A DNA stretch of 64,000 nt from Parus major (lineage: Eukaryota > Chordata > Aves > Passeriformes > Paridae): NCBI RefSeq assembly GCF_001522545.3, contig NC_031769.1, forward strand, positions 71,873,929 to 71,937,928, given 5' to 3'. Positions 22,030 through 33,110 of the stretch are shown here, in pieces (the first letter of the stretch is position 1; the number at the start of each line of letters is the position of its first letter). The notes below the pieces were generated by a model. The model was not told the DNA's origin, did not search any database, and worked only from the letters and a program-made list of their open reading frames with translations. The translations under genes were made by a program, and so were the position numbers.

Positions 22030-25000
22030 TTCCCAAGTAGAAATCAGTGGAGAATAAGAAAAGTACAAGAAAAATTTTCATTATTATCACTCCACACAAT
22101 GCATTCTCTAGTCAAATAGCTAAAGTAGTTTATTCATGGGATGTTAGGTGTTCCCAAGACTGAGTAGGATCTCAGGTTTTGTTATGACCACTACCTAGAA
22201 TGCCAACAGCATTTCACAAGCCCTCAGAATATCTTAAAATCTAGGAAAAAAAATCTTAATTTTTCCCCACCCCACCCAGCTCTTTTCAATTTTTTCTTGG
22301 AAACTATAGAATATTTGTTGTGTACTATTACTACTGTATGACTTTTTGTCTATACAAAATATTGATACATTTGCTCATTAAAATAAACCAGATTAATATT
22401 AACTTTTCTTCCTTACTTGCAGTTGTCTTTGAATTAGCCTACCTGTCAATAACCTAACCAGCATGTTGATTCACATTTTATTGACAGCAGTACTATTTTT
22501 GAAAAGTATTTACACTCTCTGTTGGGCTGTTCTGCAGACTGTCTTCAGTCATGAAATCATGAAGTCTTTTTCAGTTTGAAGAAAAAAAAAACAACAAAGA
22601 CTGAAAAGGATTTAGAGAAACACTTTCAAGCTAGGAAACTATGTGACCTTTTTCTAAGTAGTCCACACCATTCTCTAGCAGCAAAAAAATTCTTTAGACA
22701 ATCAGCTCTTTGGCTGAGATTTCTCAGTTGTATTGTCCTCAGCTGGGTTAGAATCTCCTGTTTAAAGTCTCCTTTAGGCAACCACTTGCATATCTTCTGC
22801 CTTCCGCATTTATTTTCCTATATTACATGCAAATATGTTTATTTCTTCAGTTTGAAGCTAAAAGACACACTTATTATTGTAATTTTTGCCAGATTGCCTG
22901 TATATATTCCTAGCATATTATCTGATTTCTGGTACAAAAATTGTGTCATGCTGTGAACCAAGAAGGGAGGCCTAAGCTAAACTCTGGAACTGTGAGCTGT
23001 ACAACAATGTCATCCTTCCTCGGCTGTGAATGGAAACCTAGCACTTACTGCAAGAAAGACAAAAAGAAGGGACCTGGATTTGGACTTTCATTTATTAAAT
23101 TTTCTGGCAAAACCCCCACATATGTGTTGCATACATAATTTTTGGTCTGTGCTAACTTCAGAGATGTAGTAGATGCAATAAAATTATGTGCAGTTGTAAT
23201 GGTGTGTATCCAAACTTTTAGCCAGACGCCATGTCCCAAATACTGTCCTAATATCTTCTCTATAGCAATCAAGGTTAGAGAGCTGATAGGAACATAAATC
23301 TACAACACAAAACTTGATCACTAAACCACCTTTTTTTTCATTTAGCCTGACCTATTATGGGTCAAATGACCTTTTTGATGTAAATAATAAGAACATAAAT
23401 GTAGCCCAAATCCAAGGTTCATAATGATGCAAGTTATTTATTTATTCTGATATATTTATTTTATTATTTTATTATTATGTTCTGCTAAGAAATTCTTTCA
23501 AGTTTTTATTTGGCTTAATCTATATAAAAAATGAAAAAGGAAATATTTAGCTGTTTTTTATACAGAGACATATAAACATCTGCTAGAACTAAAAATATAA
23601 AACAGTGTAAAAAAATCATCAGTCTTGAGCAAATTGCAGTTTGTTATAGCACATTGTTTCTGTGCATTAACAACACTACTGTATGAATTAACATGGAAGC
23701 AAAACTTACTTATGCTTCAAACAGTATAAACCTGATCAAAAAACTCAATGAAGTTAATCAAAAGGCACTCATTGATTTAAGTGTGTCTTGGGTCAGTCCC
23801 TTGGTTTATATAAAACCATATATACCATAAAACCAATCCATAGCTTTGCTCTGAGTCTTTGAAAGGTAGTTTGCATGTTGCTTATCAGAAAGGTTGATGT
23901 ATTAAAATTACTTGTATCTAACACAGGAATTCAGTTTGTAAGATTTTATGAACAGCAAAATGCTGCATCACAGTGACTTCCTCATAAATGTGACAGTCTA
24001 TTTTCCTGCAATAAAATGCAAATTATACTTTAAGCATCTGTAGGTTTTCATGGTGACATCTGGGAATTTAGTAAACTGTAGAATGGGATTTTGTTTCTGT
24101 GTTTTTACCAAGAGGTTATTGTTTCAATGTTTACCACTGCAGCACTTGAATGCTGGTGTGCTGGACATCAGACAAGGAAAAAAAAAAAGAATATTTCAGG
24201 GTATTTTAGGTAGAAATTTGCATTTCTCCATATCTTCAGAGGCCATTTTCTATAAAACACACCTGGAAATCAAGAATGTCTTCAGAACAGTCACGATGCT
24301 CTGCTAGCAGTCTGAAAGCCGTAGAGCTGAGAATGGAAGTATAAATTATCTGATTAAAGGTATTCTCCCTGTGGAGCACGTAAGTAAACATCAGACCCCT
24401 GAGAATTCTTCAGAGGTGACTGCTGAGGTAAAATACTTGCTATTGAAGATTTAGTTTCCCTGAACTTGAATTTCCTTGAAATATTGTTTCTCCCTTACAA
24501 GCTTAGACTGCTACAATTTTGCCCCGATACCGACTTCAATTTCTGTTTTACAGACCTGACCTAGTTTTAAACAGTAAAAAAAAAAAAAAAAAAAGTGGCC
24601 TTCTATGAGTACATCTGCAAGTAACATTAAACTGAATATATTTAAGTTATGTAACAATCTAAAGTTGCTGTGTTTGAGCCCCCAGGTGGCATGAATTGAT
24701 ACAAGACTACTGGCTGGTGGCAGGCTCCCTTGTTCTGTACATTTTACTGAGGTTCGGAAAAAAATTATTAAAATTTCTAAACTTTCCAAAGCCACACCTT
24801 AAAAGGTGACAGGGAAAATAGAATATCAGGGACAAAAGGCACATAGGATAATTTCCCCATGCTGCATACCTAAAATTTTGGAAAATAAATCCCCCAGACT
24901 TTGAGTTAGAAGGCACAGGAATTCTACATTTTAGAATTTTTTTAAAAAAGGCACACTTTCTCTAATTCTAAACTAGAAATACTGTTCTTGACATAGATGA

Positions 25001-26619
25001 CATCCATTGTATTTTTAGTACCATTTTTCTGTAAGTAGTTTTCCAGAATAAGGTAGCTGTCTTTAATATTATACTGAGTAATTGTAACTGTAACAGTAGA
25101 CTTTCATATAAATCATTGCTGACTTTTGTGCAGGGCTCCTAGAGGTTTGAATTTTTTTTTTTTTTGCTTGCTTTCTCAGCAAACTATTTCAAAATTAAGC
25201 CCTACACGAGTTACACATTTAAGATCAAAAAAATTCTTTCAACTCCAGCTTTAAATGGTGGCTTTCCTGAAGCTAACAGCGCTCAGCCCTGAATAAGATA
25301 AAGGCCAGTGCTAATATGAGTTCATTAATATGAAATGAAGATGCAGCAAAAACCAAAACCAACAAAGTAAAACAGGCATTATAATTGTTTCAGAATACAA
25401 AAAATTCACTGAAGCAAAATCTTCTGTCACCTGTGTGGTGATTCTAACTTTAGATCAGGTAAAAATGCACATGGATGGGCTGTCAACACCAATGATAAAG
25501 ATGATACTCCTGTTCTCTCACGGTGTCTCATCACCATCACATTTACTGTATGTGACCTGATAGTGTCTGCTAAGCATTAATCTTGCTCCACTACAGAAAG
25601 TCATTTGGGGTTACTGATCTTCACAAAAGAGTCTTAATCAAGACCATAGGTACACCAGATTAATCAGTGTTCATGTTATGCTGCAGAAAGCATTGGTATA
25701 CTGCTAAGGGTATTTTTTTTCCAGATATTTATTTGTTTGTTTTTTTCTTATTGTACCCTTAAGGCACGGACTTTTCGAGTTCTGAATGTGGTCATACTTT
25801 CTTGTTTTGGAATGGTATGTGGCCAGTTGAATTATGCATTTGCATGTATCAGACAAAGCTTATGTATTAGTTCCACCTAGCTCAAATCCCTAAATTTTTT
25901 TGTAGTTCATTATAGTTCATTATAAAGGAGGGGACATAATCAATTTATATTTCAATTAAAAATCACAAAAATATTTGAGAGACTATAACAAAGGTTACAC
26001 AAGGTTTGGCTGAAATTAATTAGGGAACATAAACCCCATGGCTTTTTAACTTTTCTGGAAGTCCAGAGAGCATTGTTTTACTTGATTGCTTCTTGGTTTC
26101 TGTAAAAGTAGCAAAACATAAAAACTGTGTGATTATTCAAAGTACAGACCTTTTATACTGCTCTGTAAATGGTCCTGAGCTGAGATATAAGTAAAAACAC
26201 AGACCACCAAGCCAATTTCTTTAAAAACAGCTCCACTGAACAAGCCAGAGGTAATAATTTAAGTAAGAATGCAAGTGTGCAAATGTGCAATTTGTGTAGA
26301 TAAATTGGTTATTATGTTTAAACACAGCTCATGATGTCTTTATTGGGTTTTGCTGCTATACTGAGGGGAGGACAAAAAGAAAGTGAAGAAGATGACAGAG
26401 GAAAAACACAATAATTCAATAATTTAGCTGTTCTTTTTGTGGTTTTTTTTTTTTCTCTTTCTTTTTAATTGGGGAAAAGAATTGCAAACACAAGTAGTAA
26501 TTAGTGTAAAAAGATGTCCACAATGTCAGTGTACCTCAAAACCTAACTTAGAAGGATAAGCTTTTAAAATTAAAGAATAGCTGCATTCATGTCCATTTTA
26601 GTTTTAAGCATATACTCAC
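22030..26619. other. AT-rich single-copy DNA, no gene recognised
   Basis: No transposon or gene was recognised. Low-complexity runs include A19 at 24576-24594 and a T-rich run near 25151-25165. The 126-codon frame at 22576-22956 plus begins in an A-rich tract, encodes a hydrophobic, low-information sequence and is treated as noise. Confidence 0.45.
24576..24594. repeat. A19 homopolymer
   Basis: Nineteen consecutive A with no recognised retrotransposon body upstream. Confidence 0.8.
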
Positions 26620-26757
26620 CTGTGTAGTTTCTGGATCAAAAGAAACTGCTTTCAGGCTGGCTAATGAAAAGCACCAGCAGCATGGCATAGGTCACCACCA
26701 GCATGATGCATGTTCAGACTTCCTGACCTAGTGGTAATCTCTCATCAGAGTCTTGAG
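26620..26757 (-). other. Possible 138-nt exon (leader or non-coding), unassigned
   Basis: On the minus strand the segment lies between an acceptor with a pyrimidine tract (GATTTCTCTCTGCAG) and a near-consensus donor (ACACAG|GTGAGTAT). All three frames have a stop in the first half, so it could only be a 5' leader exon or a non-coding RNA exon. Two start codons are of note. One has A at -3 and opens a 22-codon hydrophobic, signal-peptide-like frame (MLVVTYAMLLVLFISQPES...) that stops before the donor. The other opens a 23-codon frame, MPCCWCFSLASLKAVS..., that stays open exactly to the donor in phase 0. No promoter or partner exon was found and the family is unknown. Confidence 0.18.
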
Positions 26758-28371
26758 CTGCAGAGAGAAATCTGCCAAAGTGGCTTCCCAGCTTTCCTCT
26801 TTTAACTGGCAGAGTTTGTAAGACAATTGTGAAATTTATAGCAATAATAAATGACTAGATGTTTTTTCCAGTAAATACCCTTTCCACTATTCCAGAAAGT
26901 CAGTTAAGTCAAAGTGTCCATTTGTAGTTTACACACAGACGCTGAAGCAAATATATACAAATACACCAATACACCTCAGAGAGCAGGCTAAGGACTTCAG
27001 ACAGCACTCAAGGTCTTTCTTTCTTTGTCTTCTTTTATGTTAACGAGCTTAAAACACAGATCGGGGGGAGCTAGAAGACTTCTCCAGCCTTGGTTCTGCC
27101 TTGAGTGACAAGTAATATATAGAAACCTGCTAAATAGTTTTCATTATGTTTAAGTATTTTATATTTCTTGCCAGACATAATCTACTGTATTTCTACTACC
27201 TTTTTTAATCAGCTCTTAATGTGTATTTTAGTGTACATGAATAGAGAGCTTTGTTAGTGCTTGATTTAGAGCACTTATAAATGCTGAAATAAACCTGAAA
27301 TACTGAAATACGCATATGTAGGGATGAAAATGTTTCACGGGTCTGGTACTGCAGAATTACGCATGTGTCATCCCTAAAAATATACTTTCCTAATTTGAAA
27401 AGTAAATTAAATAACATTATTATGACTTAGAAAGGAAGGAACTACCATAAAAGAGTATTATAGTTTGTCATTGCTTTAATGATTTTTATTCCTTCAATAA
27501 AGAGTGAAAAATTTATCTTGTCAGAATTCAAAATAAAAACAGCAAAAACTTGCTAAAAGAGTTGTCACTGCAATATAACATAGAATATTACAGCTTCTGT
27601 TTACCACACACGCCAGTGAAAAACTGCAATATAATTTAATTTGTCATTTATCACTAGGCTGGTTCCAAATAGCCTGAATTGTCTTTATGTGAACAGATAA
27701 TTAATAAACGCAATTTTAAGAATGATTTCTAAAAATTTATTATCTTAAGTGTTTTTATAACTATTGTATATTATATACTGTAAGATCTATTAGAATAGGA
27801 TCTCTATACATTGATCATAAAATGATGAAAATAATACACATCTTTTAGCTGAAATTAGATATATCACCCTAAAGTGAAATTAAAATATATTATCATTAAT
27901 AATATCTTTAAATAAATTGTTCATAGTTGATTCAAAAGCTCAAAAGCAAAGGAATTGTGTGGGGGAAATGAAAGAGTAAAAATACATTAAAAATAATTTC
28001 CGAAGTTTTAGAAATGTGTTCAGTTTCTTATGGTGGAAACTTGGAAACAGACTTTATGATACTGATAGTGTAAAGCTGGCACACACAAGTCATAACTGCA
28101 AATGTCAACCTTTAACCTTCTCAGCTGAAATGACTTCAAAGTATTCACTTGACCAAGGCATAACCTCAAAGCTAATGGGTTGAGATCATTCTGGCTCTGA
28201 TGACCTAAAAGGCACATGAGGGTCATGCTTCAGCACTCTGTTGTTAGTAAAGCTCCTTAGCACACATGAAACTGTGGGCATTGAAATCTTTATCTCAAAA
28301 AGAATTTTTAAAATTCCTCAGACTAGCTGAGTTTCTCTGGCTCATTTGCTCTGCTTCCTTGCTCTGTGCAG
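26758..28371. other. AT-rich single-copy DNA, no gene recognised
   Basis: No repeat or gene was recognised. The block at 27420-28010 is very AT-rich. Confidence 0.45.
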
Positions 28372-28495
28372 AGAGAGAAAGATAAGTAGAATTCATGCAG
28401 AACTGCGCTATGCTATCAAGGAAAAAGTGACTCCCTGGGACACACTGTATACATTCCTTTTTGGTTTTAAAAGCCAGCTACATTTTTTGCACTCA
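28372..28495 (+). other. Possible 124-nt coding exon, unassigned
   Basis: The acceptor is strong: a pyrimidine-rich run ending CTTCCTTGCTCTGTGCAG. The donor TCA|GTAAAG is usable but not ideal. One frame is open throughout, as one base and then 41 codons, starting ERKISRIHAELRYAIKEKVT and ending in phase 0. The composition of the peptide, mixed charged and aromatic, is unlike the K/N/F/I-rich translations of most frames here. I do not recognise a family. It cannot be joined directly to 55423-55510 because the phases do not match. Chance cannot be excluded. Confidence 0.18.
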
Positions 28496-31400
28496 GTAAA
28501 GATCCCCTGCCACAGCATAGCCCCCATTAACCCCTCTGTTTCATAGAGCACTTATGCGTGGGGAGAGCAGGGCCTGGAAGGAAGACCTGAGTATGACCCA
28601 AGGCAAGTGAAATTATTTTCACTGTCATATGAGACTGTTCTGGTGTTTTCTTCATATGTTACTGATGCTTTGAGCTGTATTAAATTATATTGTTTGCTCA
28701 CTGACCTCTTAGGGAAGGAGAGTGGAAACAAGAGCCTGAGGGATAGATGGCAGAATAGAGAAATCTCAGTTTGTGATTGAAAATCTGCAGGAATTTTGGT
28801 GACATTTTCAGTGTAACGTCAGAGAATGGGTGCCTGAGACCACAGGTTAAAAAACATTTACACACCTAAAACAATATTTTTCCTTTCTGGGGAAGAATGG
28901 GACTGTTAACAGGTTCTTCAGAAAGAAGGGATTTAACTTGTTCCAGAGATTCAACTGCATTTGAGCTAAGTTTTGGTTTTGGTACAGGATAACTAGGTAA
29001 CTTTGGCTCAACCATCTGAGGATAGGCTAAATTGTGACACGAAACTCTGAAGTCTAGAGGTCAAAGATACTCAAATAAGAGAGGTAAGAGAGCAGGAAGA
29101 GGTAAGACTGTTGAGACAGCAGTAGTTACCTGCACAAGGATTCAAGAGGAAAATCACAGACATGAAAAAGTATAAAATCCTAATGAAAAAACAGAGAGTC
29201 ATAGGATGGCAATTCAGAAATGCTGAGGATGAGCCCTTTCAAAGGAGGAATGGAATCTGACCCTTCCCAACAGTCTGATGACTGCTTGGACAGCAAAGAG
29301 TCACCTGTAATATTGATGGTTACTATAATAGCTCATTAACTACCTATTTGGTGATTTAACTATTAAATAATTGCTTTGCAATTTAAGCTGTGTATATCCT
29401 AGCAGATACTTTGCTCATTTCAAATATGTTCTGCACAAAGTGACTTGGAGAGGAAGTGCAATGATCATATGTCAGACTAAGCTGGGGAAGCAAAAAGGGA
29501 CAGAGTATTCAGCATTGAAATAATTTATCAAAATCAGATGTAGCTGAAAACAGCCATTTAAAAAAGTATCACGTGTATCTGTTTGCACACATTATCCACC
29601 ACTCCTTTACCCAAGTGGTCTTCATGTGCTTCACCTGAAAGAGATGGGGTTCTTTATAGTTTTTTGTCTTTTTTTTTCTGGCAAAGATGCCTATTTAATG
29701 ATTAGCTGATTGAAGGAGGGTTAGAAAAAACATAACAAAGCAACTGTCAGTAAATACAACTGCATTACACAGTAATATTGCACAGTTTACAAGGTCTATT
29801 CTGGCTTGGGAGCTTTGTCTTGGACATTAAGAGTAAATGTCTGCCATGTGTATTGCGAAAGTAGTGCAGAGCTGTAACAGGCTATGCATAGAAGCTACAG
29901 TATCCTTTTCCTTGAAATTTTACAGGATTTGCCTGACCTTGTGTTGGACATAGACTCAGATGAAGGTCAGGCAAGATTCCTTCTCACCAAAAATTCTATA
30001 AAATACTGTACTCTACAGGTAAATTGAGTGAAAAATATCGGTTTTCTTTTGTAGAGAATGCAAAAAGGACAGACTGTAAACAATATTACTGTTCTTTATC
30101 TGCAGTTGTGTTTTGATGTTGATTACTGTCTACCAACTTGTAGATCAGAATGAAAACTTGGTAAGGATGCTGTTGGCAATAAACATTTCTGACCTGAATC
30201 TCTCCTTCTGGCCCTCAGGATTTCACAGCATGTATATTAGACTTAGTCTTTTTACCCCACCCTCTGTTTTATATTAACGTCCTTCATGCCTTAATCCTTT
30301 CTGACTTTATTCTGTCCTTCCAAATCAAATAATGACAGAAGAATGTTAGCTTTGAAGCACACTGATTTCTAAACTATTTCCGCACCACAGAAGCTTAACC
30401 TGAATGTCACAGTGTAACTACAGTTAAGAAAAATGGGTATGTCTGTATCTATTTGAAATCTGAATCTTCCCTTTAGGAATGTCTCTGGTAATTGAGGGAA
30501 CATTATGAGAAAAACTCTTTCAGATATGATTCACAATTCACAATAAAAGTGTTCATACAGTAATATCAATTTACCATTTATTATCTTCACACTCGGAGCT
30601 GGCCCTGAACAATAAAATTAAGGGGTACTAACACTACCATTCTTTCTTTGTACTAATACAAATTCTTAAGTGCTCAGCTCTAAAGAAAGACTTTAAAGAG
30701 TAATTGAGAATTTGCTTTCTTTAAGAAGAACAGAACATGACAGTTTGTTATGAGGAATATGAAATTCCAATATTGTGCATCCTTTTTTAAAAAATATACC
30801 CAGCAAGGGAAAAACAACATCTAAAATCCCAGCTTTATGCAAAATGTTTAACAGATTAAAGAACTTCTAGAATTGTGAATCACAGCTGCATCTGTTATTT
30901 AATTTCATTGCCACCATTCTGTGTTTAAAAGGGGGTTTACTAATTTTATTAATCTTATTATAGCTGATGACATGCAGATTCCACACACCCTGGAAACTGA
31001 TAAGCAAGTATATAGATGATAAACTGATTCACAATAAATTCTGAGCCAAACCAAGTTTGTGTTGTGTTTTAATGCCTATATAAAGTAGACTATAAGAAAT
31101 ATGTTGTAGAATATGTATAGCAATGCAGTTATAATAAAAATATATAGTGCATATTTTTTTAGTTATTCATGAATACACTATAAACTTTTTCAAGCATCAA
31201 ATTTTACCCAAAGTCTCAGAATTTAAGTGGTAAAAACATAACAAAAATGTGAATTGATTAAATAAATTTTAGAGAATTGTTAGATTATCTCATTTGATTC
31301 CATTTGCCACTGTTGCTTAATTATTTATTTAAAACTTTGTTCAAAACAGTGATATAAACCTCCCCTAAATTCATTATTCTTTTGAAAACTGCATTAAAGA

Positions 31401-32918
31401 CACAATTATAATCTCAGAAACTGAATCAGAAAAGTTCAGTACAATTTAGCAACTTCATCATGGATCTTGGTAACTTAATAAATGAAAATCCTGAAAAGGA
31501 AGGTGCCATAAAACTTCCCCCATTTTCATCCATGCAAATAGAGCTCCATAAATAAATAAACAAATAAATAAATAACTAAATAAATAATGTAATTAAGAGA
31601 CAATGCAAAATACTCTTACAAGGTCAGCCCAAGGGCCATCCTTGTACCATCATTTTAGGTTGTGGGAAGAAAGTTCAGTTGAGCCCTCACTAGTGCACAA
31701 AGCAGGGGACAAGGGAAAGAAAACTCCACTCACTTTTCGTCCCAGCAGAGAGGGAAGACACCCAAGACATTTTTCCCCTTACATGCCTCATATCATCCTA
31801 TTCCCATAACCATTCCAGTGACATTTACTTAAACTGAAGGATGAGAAATCAATATTCAGGAAAATGAGACGGAATGATCCCTTCTATGCCTATCCTCCCT
31901 TTGCCCATATGGTACATCTGGGACTTTTGCAACTGGAAACCCTTTTCTTCTCCCTCCTTCTCCCTCCTTCTTCCCCCCCAGACCTCTCTAGTCCCCTCTT
32001 ACCTTCTTCTCAACATATATTTTAAGCCTGACCAAAAAATCCAGCCAAAGTCTTGTGAAGTGCCTCATTCTTTCTGTATGCTCTAAAGTTTGCAATAAAA
32101 TTTGTTTTTACTGAAACACCTCAGAACTCTGCTGTTTCTTCCATGCACCACCTAGAGTAAATCCAATCACTTTCCCCTGTACCTGCTGAGCAGGATGGGA
32201 TATTTCAAGCATTTTCCTTTCTTCACAGAAAGGACTGATCTATATTTGAAAGAAGCTGACTTGCAATTACTACTGCTGATGCTTCCCTTAAAGCAGAAAT
32301 GTCTAACATTATCATTAATATAGCAAATATAATTTATTTGCAACACAGCCACATGCACTTGAGAGAAACTTTTGAAATGAAAGTATCATCTGGTGATTAC
32401 TTGAAAGAGAAAAAATAGCTGCTCATAATTAGAAGTCAAAGGAATAAGTTTCTGACAGGTGAGTTCCTAGTGGAGGGGGAGTAAAAATTATTGTCTTCAC
32501 TTGCATTTGTGAAGTGGGACATCTCAATAATACAATAATTCCTTTCCTTGCCCTATGCACACAGAAATGTTGCTGCAGAACCTAAACAGATATGTAAGCA
32601 CTTCTAAGAAAATAATGAAATGCTAATGATCAAGAAAAGAAAATCTTCTGTGAATAGACATGTTCATAAACCTTACCCACTTTTGAAGTGAGACTTCTGA
32701 AATATCCATATCAGCATATCTGTATCAACAGAAATAACCATGTCAATATTCAGTCCAGACTGTGTATACCTGCCAGACTGCATATATTGCCTGTGAACAC
32801 CACAGAATGCTGCTGCAAACTCATTTCAGCCAAGCCTTTATCACTGAAACAATTTTGGAACCTCCAAGACTAGCAAATGCCAGGATTCATGGAAATGGTG
32901 AAAGATGATAAATACTTT
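28496..32918. other. AT-rich single-copy DNA, no gene recognised
   Basis: No gene or transposon was recognised. It contains an (AATA)n microsatellite at 31549-31587 and a CT-rich tract at about 31951-31980 (CTTCTCCCTCCTTCTCCCTC). Confidence 0.45.
31549..31587. repeat. (AAAT)n microsatellite
   Basis: Tetranucleotide AATA/AAAT units with two interruptions (ACAAAT and AACTAA). Confidence 0.85.
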
Positions 32919-33110
32919 AAAAAAACCACAAAAAACACAAAACCACAAAAAAAACCCAAAACAAAAACAAAAAACCCAAAACAAAAAAAAACCCCAAAAC
33001 CGAAAAAAAAAAACCAACCTCCCAAAAACCACCCAAAAGCAACAACAAAAACCCCAACCAACCAACCAAATCAAAACAAATTAAAAAACAAAAACAAACA
33101 AAAAACCCCC
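32919..33110. repeat. A/C-only low-complexity tract, nearly free of T and G
   Basis: In 192 bases I count four T (33020, 33071, 33081, 33082) and two G (33002, 33039); everything else is A or C in irregular runs such as AAAACCCAAAAC and CCAACCAACCAA. The lack of a fixed unit separates it from an ordinary microsatellite. Open frames on both strands here (K/P/T/N-rich on plus, F/G/W-rich on minus) are by-products of the missing T and G and should not be called genes. Confidence 0.85.

Noticed and set aside
22576..22956. 126-codon open frame, the longest outside repeats and LTRs
   Set aside because: It starts in an A-rich run (lysines) and is hydrophobic with no recognisable family pattern.
30107..30161. 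55-nt exon-like segment with good acceptor (TTCTTTATCTGCAG) and donor (GTAAGG)
   Set aside because: It is very short, so an open frame is expected by chance, and the 18-residue peptide is uninformative.
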